Shown one piece after another: positions 1-11,213 of a stretch of 64,000 bases of DNA. The stretch is taken from positions 91,514,631 through 91,578,630 of the forward strand of contig NC_133648.1 in the NCBI RefSeq assembly GCF_009905375.1. Reading direction: 5' to 3'. The position numbers and the translations under genes were made by a program. The DNA comes from Apium graveolens (Eukaryota > Streptophyta > Magnoliopsida > Apiales > Apiaceae). The notes below the pieces were generated by a model, which had not been told where the DNA came from, did no database searches, and saw nothing but the letters and a program-made list of their open reading frames with translations. Each line of letters opens with the position of its first letter. Position 1 is the first letter of the stretch.

Positions 1-866
1 AGATTGTATACTTATATGTTTAATTATTCCGAAATCTAAATTTACACTGAGATTTGTCAAGTTAACGAACAAATTCTGGGGAAAAACTAACCCGAAATCT
101 TACGAAGTTAGTTTTAAAATTTTTGGAATAAATTTAAACTAATAATGTAAAATTTTAATCATTTTTAAATAAATTTTGGAACGCGCACCAGACCCGCATT
201 TTAACCAATTAACGAATAAACGTGGATGAATAAAAGCCAGAAAATTACCGGAATAATTTTAAAATTCTTGAAATAGTCCAAACTTAATAAAATATGGATT
301 TCATAATTTTTTTTTGTAGAATTCTAGAATTAAATACTGATTTTACAATTAAATAAAATCAGAAAATCATTTAAAGATAAATAATCAATTAAATATTGAT
401 TTCCAAATTTAATAAACCCCTAAAAATAATAAATAAAATTATTAAACAAAAAAATTAATTTGATAAATAATTTTAACATTTATGAGAATAATTCTTCAAT
501 TAAATAACTTTAAAAGCAAAATAAATTCATACAGCTCAGTAATTAATTATACAATTAATCTTCGTACCCAACCAATCAAACACAATTAATAATATAGCAA
601 TACATAGCTGACAGAACCATCACATATTTTATTTATTTAATAATTCGATGATTACATTTACATATCAGATCCGAAAATAGATTACTTAACTGCTAAGTAA
701 CCATAAAAATGATATAATTTAATATCAGATATGGATAGTTATCACAACTGAACTTCCTATAAAACACTTTATACAAAAATAAAGTAATATTATCCCGTGT
801 TTCGAGAATACGGGTTTTATAGATCTATAAAAATGGTTAGCGTATCGAAAATTTTACGTCGGGTCT
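1..866 (-). repeat. Gypsy-type LTR, part left of the nested copia
   Basis: Diverged member of the same LTR superfamily as the two LTRs at 41,166-44,790 and 50,894-53,495. Positions 600-866 follow 44,140-44,370 closely: a 'gctaagtaac' block, a 'taatattatcccgt' block, then 'cgtatcgaaaatttt'. The LTR is split at 866 by the copia at 867-7,815 and resumes at 7,816. By comparison with its relatives it is in minus orientation, and its beginning lies before the window. No coding sequence is visible in it. Confidence 0.75.
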
Positions 867-2197
867 TGTAAGGCATATGTCATAGCCTACTTGTATATTC
901 GAGGATTTAACTCCACTCAAATAAGAATATAATAAGTAAATAGTGGATCTACCGTAAAAGAGATCTCACAAAGTAACATCTATCAAAGGATTCAGAAACA
1001 AGGTTCATCTACAGACTTGAGAAATTACTTCACTGGAAGAAGTTCAAGAAATTGATCAAGCCTCAGTGATACAAATCAAGACTGTGGATTTAATCAAGTG
1101 ACAGAGATCTCGTCAGGGTATCAGAGAAATACAAGGATTTAATTTGAAGAAAATCAAAGTGTCAAAGTCAAGACATGAAGAAACATCACAGAAGTTAGTC
1201 ACTCATGAACCAGACAGTACATAGAGTGTCAACATTGAAGTGGTGGAATTGATTCATAATTCTCAGTGATTTTCAGAAAGATTTTCAGAAGAGTGGTTGC
1301 TGCTCAAGATTTGTATTAATTCTCTATTAATTAAGTCATATAATTTAATTAAGAAAATAAATTATATCTGCAAAGATTAATTTATTGATTAATTGAATTA
1401 ATTGATTAATAAATTCTGAATTAATATTAAGAATTTTCAGAATTTTAATTGGATTAAAATCAGTTTTAATTCAGCAAGACAATTGAAATTGAACTAGCAT
1501 GACAATCTGGATTGTCATACCGATTGTCATGCCAAGTCATTCCAATTGTCTCACCGAAAGTTCTACTGGAAGGAGATAGTCTTGCTAGTTCAGTCTGATA
1601 ACAGATAGTCTTGCCGAAAGTCATACTAGCTTAAACTGATTGTCATACCGAAAGTTCTACTGGTTCAGCAGATTGTCTTGCTAGTTCAACCGATTGTCAT
1701 TCCAGTTCAAGTGATTCTGTTGATTGAATTATAAAGACAGAAGCAGCAGCAAACATTCAAGACTAATATACAGAACACAATTATTCAAGAACAAAAAGAA
1801 AAGAAGCAGAAGCAATATTTCATCTTTTTATCTACATATTTCAAGATCACAATTTCTAGTTTTAAAGTTAAATCCAAACAACTAGAAATCATTCTCTTGT
1901 TCTTGTGTAACTATCTAGCGGATCAAAATCCTTAGAACTTAATATCAAATTGCGTTTAGCATTTGAATCTTTTTATTGCAAAAATAGAAAAAGTTCATGT
2001 CGAATTTATTCTAGATTTGTGATAATTAATTTGAGATTAATCCCTTGTAATCGATACCGTTGTTGTAACACCTTTCAAGTTTAATAATATTTTTATTTAA
2101 CTTGAATTTTATTTCAATTTTTTATTCCGCACTAAATTCGATTATTCGGTATTGTTTGTATTCAACCCCCCTTCTACAAACACATTGGGACCTAACA
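867..2197 (+). repeat. 5' LTR of the copia at 867-7,815
   Basis: 1,331 bp, TGTAAGGC...CCTAACA. It pairs with 6,466-7,815, differing by scattered substitutions (a few percent by eye) and by a roughly 20-bp extra repeat unit in the 3' copy. The part at about 1,480-1,720 carries many short direct repeats of the type 'gattgtcatrcc' and 'cttgctagttca', probably U3 control repeats. An AT-rich block with repeated 'gattaatt' lies at 1,375-1,440. Confidence 0.93.
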
Positions 2198-2199
2198 AT

Positions 2200-2212
2200 T
2201 GGTATCAGAGCC
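2200..2212 (+). other. Primer binding site (tRNA-iMet)
   Basis: TGGTATCAGAGCC, two bases after the 5' LTR end. It is complementary to the 3' end of plant initiator methionine tRNA and sets the element's strand. Confidence 0.92.
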
Positions 2213-2293
2213 TTCTGATTAACGAACAAATCAAGATCCTAGACTTTTGTAATTTTTCAATTCCTTGAATTTTTATTTATTCAAAAATTCATA

Positions 2294-4554
2294 ATGACTT
2301 CACAAAAAGTTGGAACCGTTAAAATCCCACTATTTGATAAAGAAAACTATATTATGTGGAAGAAGAAGATGCTCTTGTTTTTACAAGTTGCAAATCCCAA
2401 ATATCTGAACTTGTTAAAGATGGGTCCAAAAACTCCGATGGTTATTGAACCAGAGGTGATAGTAGATGATGTTGTGATTACCAAAGCTAGAACATATGCA
2501 AAAGAGCCTGAAAATTTTTCTCCTGCTGAAAAAGAAAAAGCCTCCTTGGATGCCAGCCTTTAATTAATTTTAATTGATTCCCTTGATTCCTTGATGAACA
2601 GACATGTGATGAACTGTAAAAATTCCAAACACATGTGGGAAACTATTGAGGTGATTAATGAAGGCACAGAGGAAGTTAGGGAGAACAAGTTGGAGATCCT
2701 AACCTCTGAGTATGAACATTTTAAATCCAATCCAGGAGAAGGAATTACTGAAGTGTTTGAGAGGTACAATGCATTGATCAACAACCTGAACATAAATGGA
2801 AATATTATTCAATCAGGGAGGTCAACAAAAAGTTCCTTTTAACACTACCAACTCATCTTGAACATAGAATCACTGCCATAAGAGAAGCTAGAGATCTGAG
2901 TGAGATTTCTTTGGATAGACTCTATGGTGTGTTAAAAACCTATGAGTTGGAGCAAATTCAGCAGAAGGAAGTCTACGGGAAAGATAGAGTGGTCAGCACA
3001 TCTACTGCTCTAGTAGCTGAAGGTCAACAATAACAACAACAATCTCAACATTCAGAGAGAATGGTACAGTCTTCCAAGGCTGAGGAGAATGTGTTAGTAG
3101 CAGAATATGATCCTCCTACTACAAATCAATCCGGTGATGATTTTTACTCCTTGGAAGAGCTGGAGCAATTGGAAGATGAGTCAATGTCCCAAATTGTCAA
3201 GAGATTCTCCAATGTCAGATTCAAGAGAAATCCCAAGTTCAAGTACAAGTTCAACTACAACAGATTCCAGATAGGTGGATCTTCATCCTCTAACACCAGT
3301 AGTGGTGGATACAAAAGAGGGATGGTTGATCGGAGCACCATTAAAAAATATAACTGCAATGAGTTGGGACACTTTGCCACAGAATGCAGGAAGCCAAAGC
3401 AAGTAAAGAAGAACTCTTATGATTCAAATCAGAAGAGTAACTCTGAAAGGGCTTATCTGGCAAAGGGAAGAAGCTGGGATAATACTGATAGTGAAGATGA
3501 AGAAGAAGGAAATCTTGCTCTTATGGCTATTGATGGAAAAGCTTCATCGTCAAGAGAAGAGGTAAAATTTACTGATGCTGAATTAGTTTATCATCTAGGA
3601 GGTTCCTTAGATTGTGCTCGTCGTGATAATGAACTGTTAAGTCAACAGATCAAAGACCTTGAGAAAGAGGTCAATGAATTAAGACTTGTGCACATTAATC
3701 AAGATAAGTTAAAAGAACAAGTATCTTTTCTAGAGAATAGAGTTAACTGTTATAGACAACTCGAAACTATTCTCAAAGACAAGTTCACCGGTCTTGAGAC
3801 TAAGGTTAAAGCCTACTTCAATTCTTGTTCGAAGGCTAAAGAGTTCTACAGTAAGCAAGTTGTTAATCAAACATCTGGTATAGGTTATGATTATAATGCT
3901 GCTATTGGAGAATTAGGCATAAAATCCCCTCCTCATGTCTGTACTAAAGGTAGGGAAGTACTACATGTGCTTAAGGGTGTTGATAAACCCCTCTATAAAG
4001 CATCAATTGCTGAACCATTTGATTCGACCTCCTCTATTATTCAAGAAGAAATATGTGCTGAAGATCATGCTAATGAGAAGGTTGTTTCCAAGTCAAGTGT
4101 GTCGAAAGTTCCAGTCAAAGTTGTGAAAGCAACTAAGACTAACTCAGACACATATGAGTTGGATAACAAAAATGCCATGTCTACCATGCATAAATTGCCT
4201 ATTGTTAATCCCTCTCATAAAGCATGTGGTGTTGCTAATTGTACGTCTTGTGCTTTTAATTTGATGTATGCTTATTTTAATGGTAAACATGTTTCTAGTG
4301 ATAAGACTACTCCTCGTCAGCATGTGAATAATAGGAAGCATGATAGGTTTAAGACTGCTAGTCCTTCTAAGGCTAGAAAGGAGACATTTGTGCCTAAGCC
4401 TAAACAGAAATTTGTTAAGGCTGTTTACAAGGTCAAATGTCTAGTCATTGAGAAAGTTGAGAACATTAAAGTTAAGAATGTTGTTTTGCCTGACAAAGGT
4501 CAATTCTACAAGTATGTCGGGCCCAACCAAGTTTGGGTTCCGAAGAAGGTCTAA
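2294..4554 (+). pseudogene. Copia gag, broken in several places
   Basis: Structural polyprotein of the copia at 867-7,815. The N-terminus 'MTSQKVGTVKIPLFDKENY' followed by WKKKMLLF is the usual start of this gag family. The middle (2,591-3,030) carries the gag helical region with EYEHF and LPTHLEHRITAIREARDLSEI. A zinc knuckle of the CX2CX4HX4C kind lies near 3,350-3,400 (CNELGHFATEC); the start of the motif reads YNCN. A long charged, coiled-coil-like stretch follows to 4,554. Breaks: stop after 2,563, frameshift near 2,820, stop near 3,032. From 3,061 a 497-codon frame is open. It cannot give one full-length protein. Confidence 0.88.
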
Positions 4555-4556
4555 TC

Positions 4557-4789
4557 CATTTGAAGTGCAGGGCAGTAAACAGGTGGAACCGGTAGTGTGG
4601 ATTCTTGACAGTGGATCGTCAAGACATATGACCGGAGATAGAGCCCTGCTATCAAATGTGGTTGAGAAAGCTGGCCCGGTGGTTACCTTTGGAGATAACA
4701 ACAAAGGTTTAACTGAGGGATATGGCTGTTTGCAAACTGGTAATGTTATCATTGAACTCAAAATTCTTTCAACATTAGTGATTTCTTAA
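4557..4789 (+). pseudogene. Copia aspartic protease, truncated
   Basis: Shares the protease start with the element at 38,466-38,867: WILDSGSSRHMTG with the catalytic DSG, then the GDNN and GYG segments. It overlaps the gag end in another frame. Homology stops near 4,760, where the next sequence is unrelated non-coding DNA, so GAG-pre-integrase, integrase, RT and RNase H are missing. This marks the 5' edge of a large internal deletion. Confidence 0.85.
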
Positions 4790-6030
4790 TTCATTTAAAA
4801 TCTTTTGAAATCACTATTGTACATCATTTCTCTCAAAAGATTAAATGTATAATTTTCATTCATTATAGATCTTAAGTACATTTTATCTCTATATTGCCAT
4901 ATGTTCTGTGATACAGGTTCAGTCTCCAATGGCTTTCTTTCATTGACAGTCATAAGGTTGAAAACCCACAACTTCTATCCCAGACTGTAAAGACAAACAC
5001 AGAAACATAACCAACCAACACTCTCTTACCACTAAAATGAAGTATGAATGAGCGTGAGGGAGATAGTGCCTTAGTGCACCACATAAGGAAGGTTCTGAAG
5101 TCAACCCAGCAGCTCTGTCTCCTACAAAGAAGAGAAGTATTTAAACCGAGATAACTGCTAGCCCCCATACATCTTCTCAAAAAGATGTAATGGCTGAAAA
5201 AGGCACAAAAACAGTTACTAGATTCATTCTCTCAACAGGGTGCGTCTATTGAAATTTGCCTGTCGGCCAAGGCATCCGATGTAGTGTCACCACCTCAAAC
5301 ATAAACAATTCTTGATGCACAAGGAAAGGTTACACACACAAAAAAAGGATGAGTTGACAGAAACAAGAGTTTTGACCATTTTAAGTTCAGATTCGATTGT
5401 TCAAGGTTCTTTAATGGACCAATTGCCTTTACAGGTGTTAGGAGAGGATACTGATCCAAAAGTCATATGTCAGTGGTCAGTGTCTACCTCCCCAGGCTTA
5501 AATCCCCTGGATGCATCTACGGATAGTGGATCTGACGTAGGCGCAGATCGGAAACTTGTTGACAATGATTTAGATATTACCTGATGAGTCACATGGAAAT
5601 GTCTTCACAAACATTAGAAGGGAACTTTGATCTTTATGCTAAATTTGTTGGATCATTGTTTACCTTCCCAGAATTTAAATCTGGAACCCTAAAAGGGAAA
5701 CTAGCAACTTGTAGATTATGACTCAGATTCATCTGACGAGTTTAACAAGGATGGGGATTTGCGAACTCCCATTGTACCACCTGTGACCTCTTTAAGGATG
5801 GCTAAGGTGATTTTCCTTACAGGTACAGCTGAATGTTGGAGCTATGAGAGGAGTGATACACTTGTGAGAATGAGTGTAAACACGAGTGGAGAGAAGAGTG
5901 AAACACATGTGAGGTACACTAAATAGAATCATACACTCACAGTGAGGAAGAAAGAGAAACTACTTGTTATTTCTTTTCCAACCAAGTGAAATATGAGAAC
6001 ACCTTCAGACAACGGCATACATTCCTTCTC
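4790..6030 (+). other. Non-pol remainder of the copia internal region
   Basis: No integrase or RT motifs were found. A 90-codon frame at 5,312-5,584 has an acidic, serine-rich composition (SPGLNPLDASTDSGSDVG) compatible with a remnant of the additional ORF that many Sireviruses carry between RNase H and the 3' LTR. The assignment is tentative. The rest looks non-coding. Confidence 0.4.
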
Positions 6031-6465
6031 TAAGGGGGAGATAAAAGCTTAAGTAATAGTTTGGAGGATTCCTCAACTAAGGGGGAGAAATAGCAGGGAG
6101 GAAGAAAAAGATCCTACATATGTACACTACACTACACCATTATTGTTTGTAACTGCAGATCCTATTGTACGGGAGATGTGGTAAACGAAGGTGATCTTCT
6201 TTAAGCAGTTGATTTTCATAGGGGGAGAAGCAAGAGAGATATGCGCTTCTCAACAGAAAATGTGGTTGTACAAAAGAAGATGAAACTACTTGAAGATATG
6301 TTCAGTCTAGAGGAACATCTATTTGGAATCTACAAAATATTAAATGTTATCCAGAACTTTTCTGTTATTTACTTTGCATTTCTGTTTATATCTTTTTCTT
6401 ATTTGTTAGTTGAGTTATCCTCTAGGTATTTGTTGTTATTGTCTAACAAACAAATAGGGGGAGAT
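6031..6465 (+). other. Repeated polypurine boxes before the 3' LTR
   Basis: Four near-identical boxes of the form (T)AGGGGGAGA begin near 6,031, 6,078, 6,219 and 6,452. The last abuts the 3' LTR at 6,466 and is the expected plus-strand primer. Several polypurine tracts in the 3' non-coding region are a described trait of Sireviruses and support the lineage call. No gene is seen between the boxes; the 96-codon frame at 6,241 runs into the LTR and looks fortuitous. Confidence 0.8.
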
Positions 6466-7815
6466 TGTAAGGCATATGTCATAGCCTATTTGTATATTCG
6501 AGGATTTAACTCAACTCAAATAAGAATGTAATACGTAAATAGTGGATCTACCGTAAAAGAGATCTCACAAAGTAACATTTGTCAAAGGATTCAGAAACAA
6601 GGTTCATCTACAGACTTGAGGAATTAATTCACTGGAAGAAGTTCAAGAAATTGATCAAGCCTCAGTGATACAAATCAAGATTGTGGATTTAATCAAGTGA
6701 CAGAGATCTCGTCAGGGTATCAGAGAATTACAAGGATTTAATCTGAAGAAAATCAAAGTGTCAAAGTCAAGACATGAAGAAACGTCATGGAAGTTAGTCA
6801 CTCATGAACCAGACAGTACATCGAGCGTCAACATTGAAGTGGTGGAATTGATTCATAATTCTCAGTAATTTTAAAAAAGATTTTTAGAAGAGTGGTTGCT
6901 GCTCAAGATTAATATTAATTCTCTATTAATTAATTAAGTCATATAATTTAATTAAGAAAATAAATTATATCTGCAAAGATTAATTTATTGATTAATTGAA
7001 TTAATTGATTAATTAATTCTGAATTAATATTAAGAATTTTCAGAATTTTAATTGGATTAAAATCAGTTTTAATTCAGCAAGACAATTGAAATTGAACTAG
7101 CATGACAATCTGGATTGTCACACCGATTGTCATGCCAAGTCATTTCAATTGTCTCACCGAAAGTTCTACTGGAAGGAGATAGTCTTGCTAGTTCAGTTTG
7201 ATAGTCTTGCTAGTTCAACAGATAGTCTTGCCGAAAGTCATACTAGCTTAAACTGATTGTCATACCGAAAGTTCTACTGGTTCAGCAGATTGTCTTACTA
7301 GTTCAACCGATTGTCATTCCAGTTCAAGTGATTCTGTTGATTGAATTATAAAGACAAAAGCAGCAGCAAACATTCAAGACTAATATACAGAACACAATTA
7401 TTCAAGAACAAAAAGAAAAAAAGCAGAAGCAATATTTCATCTTTTCATCAGCATATTTCAAGATCACAATTTCTAGTTTTAAAGTTAAATCCAAACAACT
7501 AGAAATCATTCTCTTGTTCTTGTATAACTATCTAGCGGATCAAAATCCCTAGAACTTAATCTCAAATTGCGTTTAGCATTTGAATCTTTTTATTGCAAAA
7601 ATAGAAAAAGTTCATGTCGAATTTATTCTAGATTTGTGATAATTAATTTGAGATTAATCCCTTGTAATCGATACCGTTGTTGTAACACCTTTCAAGTTTA
7701 ATATTATTTTTATTTAACTTGAATTTTGTTTCAATTTTTTATTCCGCACTAAATTTCATTATTCGGTATTATTTGTAGTCAACCCCCCCTTCTACAAACA
7801 TATTGGGACCTAACA
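6466..7815 (+). repeat. 3' LTR of the copia at 867-7,815
   Basis: 1,350 bp, partner of 867-2,197 with the same TGTAAGGC start and CCTAACA end. It is followed directly by the target duplication GGTCT. It has an extra 'tagtcttgctagttcaa' repeat unit near 7,200 relative to the 5' copy. Confidence 0.93.
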
Positions 7816-8237
7816 GGTCTCGTACAGGTCAAACTGTACCCCGGATCGAAAAAGTCAAAACACATAAAGTGTTCGGAATTATCAGATTAGGTTAGAAAGG
7901 AGTTTTCTGAAGTGTTTCGGGTTGTAAAAATGCAAAAATGGTTGAAGTTGGACGATTTCCAATTTTTTAAATAATAATTTTATAATTACTCAAAATAATA
8001 ATTATTAAATCTATAAATCCTTATAAAATCATATAACAATCCAAAAATTCCCAGAAAAATACCAAAATTATCTATATTTAATTCTGGATAATTAAAAATT
8101 AAAATATCCCAATTTATCAGATATAAACACCCAAATATTAATATCAATCATCAAATAATTCACCAAAATTCACATAATAATCACATAATAATTATTTATT
8201 GATAAAAATAATTACACGATATTTCCCAGATGTTACA
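7816..8237 (-). repeat. Gypsy-type LTR, part right of the nested copia
   Basis: Continues the LTR interrupted at 866. 'cgtacaggtcaaactgtacc' followed by 'ggatcgaaaaagtcaaaaca' corresponds to about 44,375-44,415, and the end 'gatgttaca' at 8,237 matches the LTR end at 44,790. Because 8,238 onward is copia gag, 8,237 is the outer edge of the gypsy insertion (5' LTR of a minus element, or a solo LTR). The expected target duplication would be 8,238-8,242 (ATGTA); its partner is left of the window. Confidence 0.82.
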
Positions 8238-9082
8238 ATGTAGAATTCATCTTCTTCCAATTCCAGAATGACTTGTTCCTATGATCATTGGTTCTTTGCT
8301 CACTTGTTGAGGCAACTGGAGTCTGGGATCTTGGCTCATCATTAGTGGTCTGGCTTTCATTGACAATTAGAGCACTTGAACCATCTACAACATGTCTTTG
8401 ACTAGCACTTAATGATTTTCTTTAAATCATTTCTAATTCATATGTTTTTAAGATACCATACAGAACTTCCAGAGTTATTCTGCTCAAGTCTCTCCCTTCT
8501 CTGATTGCTGAAATTTTATGTTCCAAATGATCAGGAAGTGTAAGCAAAAATTTCAGATTCATTTCTTCAGCTTCATAGTATTTGTCATGGAGCTGCAAGT
8601 CATTTATCATCTTATTAAACCTTTCAAACACATCAGTGATACTTTCTTTTGGCTTAGCCATGCCTCATAATATGAAATCAGTATCCTTCTTTGATTAGAT
8701 CTAACTTCCTCAGTTACCTCACACAGTATTTCAATCTTTTCCCAGATTTTCTTGGCAGTGTCACAGTTAACAATATTGTTGTACATTACATTGTCAAGTG
8801 ACTCTATTAAAATCAGCTGCAAGCCACTATCCAGGGAAATTTTTCTTTCTCAGGCTCAGTGTAGTCAAAAGGGTCTTTTAGAGCATAATGAGCTGTAATG
8901 ACCATATCACCATCTGTAGATTCCTCAACTCTAACCATAGGAGTGAAGGGCCCATTCTTGAGAATCTGAATGTAGGGTGGATTGGTCATCTTGATAAACA
9001 ACAACATTTTCTTTTTCCAAAGAGTGTAGTTAGCTTTGTCAAAAGTAGGAATTTTGATGCTACTCATTTTCTGTGTATTCAT
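8238..9082 (-). pseudogene. Sirevirus-like copia gag, 5' part only
   Basis: Starts at 9,082 with 'MNTQKMSSIKIPTFDKANY' and WKKKMLLF, closely related to the gag at 2,294 but a different family. Downstream pieces in shifted frames at 8,822-8,607 and 8,661-8,422 give the helical gag region (ESITDVFERFNKMINDL, LPDHLEHKISAIREGRDLSRI). It ends at 8,238, where the gypsy LTR begins. It belongs to the element whose 5' LTR is 9,134-10,449. Frameshifts near 8,815 and 8,650 make it non-functional. Confidence 0.85.
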
Positions 9083-9119
9083 TCTTCCAAGATCTTGAAT
9101 CTGTTTACTTTCAGATTTT

Positions 9120-9131
9120 GCTCCGATACCA
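9120..9131 (-). other. Primer binding site of the minus-strand copia
   Basis: On the minus strand TGGTATCGGAGC, one mismatch from the iMet consensus TGGTATCAGAGC, two bases inside the LTR that starts at 9,134. Confidence 0.82.
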
Positions 9132-9133
9132 CT

Positions 9134-10449
9134 TGTTAGGTAATGAATTACTCATGGAGGGGGGGTGAATGTGTTATTGTGTTTTTATGCTTTTCTTAAA
9201 GTATTTATGGTTTGAACAAAGTAAATGTAAATCTTGCAGTGATATGTGTTACTACTGAATTTAAGCATACAATAATAGTGAACACGAATCTTTCAAAACT
9301 CACTTAATTTTATATTAAAATTAAGAATGTTTTGCTACAAAATTTCTAGGCTCTTTATTAATAAAGAGCTTAGCTTCTTCCTTGAGAGAATATAAGATTT
9401 ATAATCTAAATTGTTACTTCTAACAAAGGACCAGTGTTAACTTTATATCACAGTTAACTCCTGGTTTACACGGTATATAATAAGACATGTTATTTACATT
9501 AGTAAACTGTCACTTATCATTTCCATTTAAGGAAAAGTATATCTTCCATTTATTGCTTAGCATATCTTTGCATATTGCATTAACTTTAATCTTCCTTTGT
9601 CAGTTAATCTACACCCTTGATCTTGTACACTCTTCAAGCTGCTTTTTGAAGACTTGTCAATCCAACTGGTTGGATTGTTTGTTGATTGTTAATCTTGGAT
9701 ATTGAACTGGTCTACAAATTGTACTTTGAGATTTTACCTCGAGATCTCCAGTTAGGCATATAGAGATCTTGACATCTCGATAAGTATATTGACTTATCGA
9801 GATCTCTAATACTCTATAGTTAATTTGACTTGTAGAGGTCTCTGAGTTCTCTATAAGAGGATTTGGCTTATCGAGATCTCTCATCTTCATTTCTTCACTT
9901 TGACTTATCGATATCTCTGAGTTCTCTAGTGACTTATTGACTTGTCGATAACTCGGAGTTCTCTAGTGAATTTTGGCTTATCGATAACTCATAGTTCTCT
10001 AATGAATATTGACTTGTCGATAACTCTGAGTTCTCTAGTGAAGAAATGACTTGTCGATATCTCCAATCTTCATGTCTTCAATTTAGCTTGTCGATATCTC
10101 CGAGTTTTCTAGTAGCTTTCCTAAGTTCTCTATAAGTCATTCTGGAGTTCTCGAATAACTTCTCTATAACACTAAATCTGTGACTTGTAGAGATCTTGTC
10201 TTAGAACATTTTTCCCAAAACAGATTTATTCAACTCCAAGCTTCTTCATAATTCTTCTGAGGCATGATCTTCTTGATCTTCCAAATAGAATTCTTAAGCT
10301 TGATTCTGTTTAAGGAAAAATACTCCAGTATGCTTTTACAGACTTTAAATGTTACAAGTACAAAATACAAACTAAGATTACAATATAACTTACTTAGGGT
10401 TGTCAATTTGACTTAGTCTTGTTAAAGTACAGGCATGTCTTGCACAACA
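9134..10449 (-). repeat. 5' LTR of a minus-strand Sirevirus-like copia
   Basis: Left edge TGTTAGGTAATG is fixed by the adjacent primer site. Right edge CACAACA is placed at 10,449 because FAR1-like coding sequence begins there; 10,446 or 10,452 are possible. About 1.3 kb, with the Sirevirus-type run 'atggagggggggtgaatg' near its 3' end. Positions 9,730-10,140 hold many imperfect direct repeats around 'cttgtcgataactctgag'. The 3' LTR is not in the window. Confidence 0.8.
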
Positions 10450-11155
10450 ACACTTTCTAAGTTTAGAAGACGCTTATGTATTTTATGTGGACTATGGCCG
10501 CATTTATGAATTTGATGTGCAGAAATCAACAAAGAAAACTGATTAGTGATGAAAGCTAAAGGCTAAATTTGTAATGTGTAACCGTGGAGGTATCCATCAA
10601 AGACAAATTATGATCTCTCTGGTGAAAATGCTGGTAAGGGAGCATAACTACGTAGAAGAACAACAGGAAGATGCAATTTCAAAAATCAAATAGTTATAAA
10701 ACCTGCAGGACCTCAAGATTTTGTTGCAAGGAGTTTTGTCAAGGAACATAGTCATCCTCTTACATCTGAAGCCGAAAGTTTATGTTTTTAGATGTAATAA
10801 AAATGTATTTTTCCCTACCAGTACTTTTATAATAGACTATTCAATATTAAATATAGGTTGAAGAACAGCTCACAGTTTAGGGAAGGAGTTTGCTGGCTCA
10901 TACGAAGATTTAGGTGCAACCATTTCTAATTTTTTAAAAAAATTTACAAGGGACATAAAAGTTTGTACCGGAAATCACAACACTGATATGATGTTAGAAA
11001 TTTCAAAGTAAAGAAGGAAACATCCAAAAATGCATTTTATTATGACTACAAGGTCAATAGAATTGGATATCTGACTAGCCTTTTTGGACGAGTGCCATCG
11101 GGAAAGCAAACTATGATGTATTCGGTAACATCTATTCACTCAACCCAACTAATAG
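10450..11155 (+). pseudogene. FAR1/FRS-like (FHY3-FAR1 family) pseudogene fragment
   Basis: The FAR1 family comprises transposase-derived plant transcription factors. Three blocks in order match its layout. At 10,455-10,550: SLEDAYVFYVDYGRIYEFDV, the start of the FAR1 DNA-binding domain. At 10,565-10,770: KAKFVMCNRGG, then SFVKEHSHPL, resembling the zinc-binding end of that domain (...FVKEHNHEL). At 10,890-11,155: the stretch before and into the MULE transposase domain (NFLKKFTRDIK, FYYDYKVNRIGYLTSLF, then in another frame AIGKANYDVFGNIYSLNPTNR). Stops at 10,549, 10,699 and 11,008 and frameshifts disable it. The upstream part is cut off by the copia LTR. It could be a dead FRS gene or a decayed Mutator-like transposase; the DNA-binding block favours FRS. 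Confidence 0.72.
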
Positions 11156-11158
11156 GAA

Positions 11159-11212
11159 TGTGTGTGTGTGTACGTGTGTGTGTGTGTGTGTGTGTCTGTG
11201 TGTGTGTGTGTA
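11159..11212. repeat. (TG)n microsatellite
   Basis: Imperfect TG dinucleotide run directly after the FRS-like remnant. Confidence 0.95.
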
Positions 11213-11213
11213 G

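Larger units (their letters stand above)
867..7815 (+). mobile_element. Sirevirus-like Ty1/copia element, pol-deleted, with TSD GGTCT
   Basis: Complete-ended element with two TG...CA LTRs (867-2,197 and 6,466-7,815), a tRNA-iMet primer site, gag, a truncated protease and purine-rich tracts before the 3' LTR. The 5-bp duplication GGTCT flanks it at 862-866 and 7,816-7,820. The gag type, long LTRs and repeated polypurine boxes point to the Sirevirus (SIRE) lineage. Integrase, reverse transcriptase and RNase H are absent and gag has several breaks, so it could only move with proteins supplied by another element. It sits inside a gypsy LTR. Confidence 0.93.
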
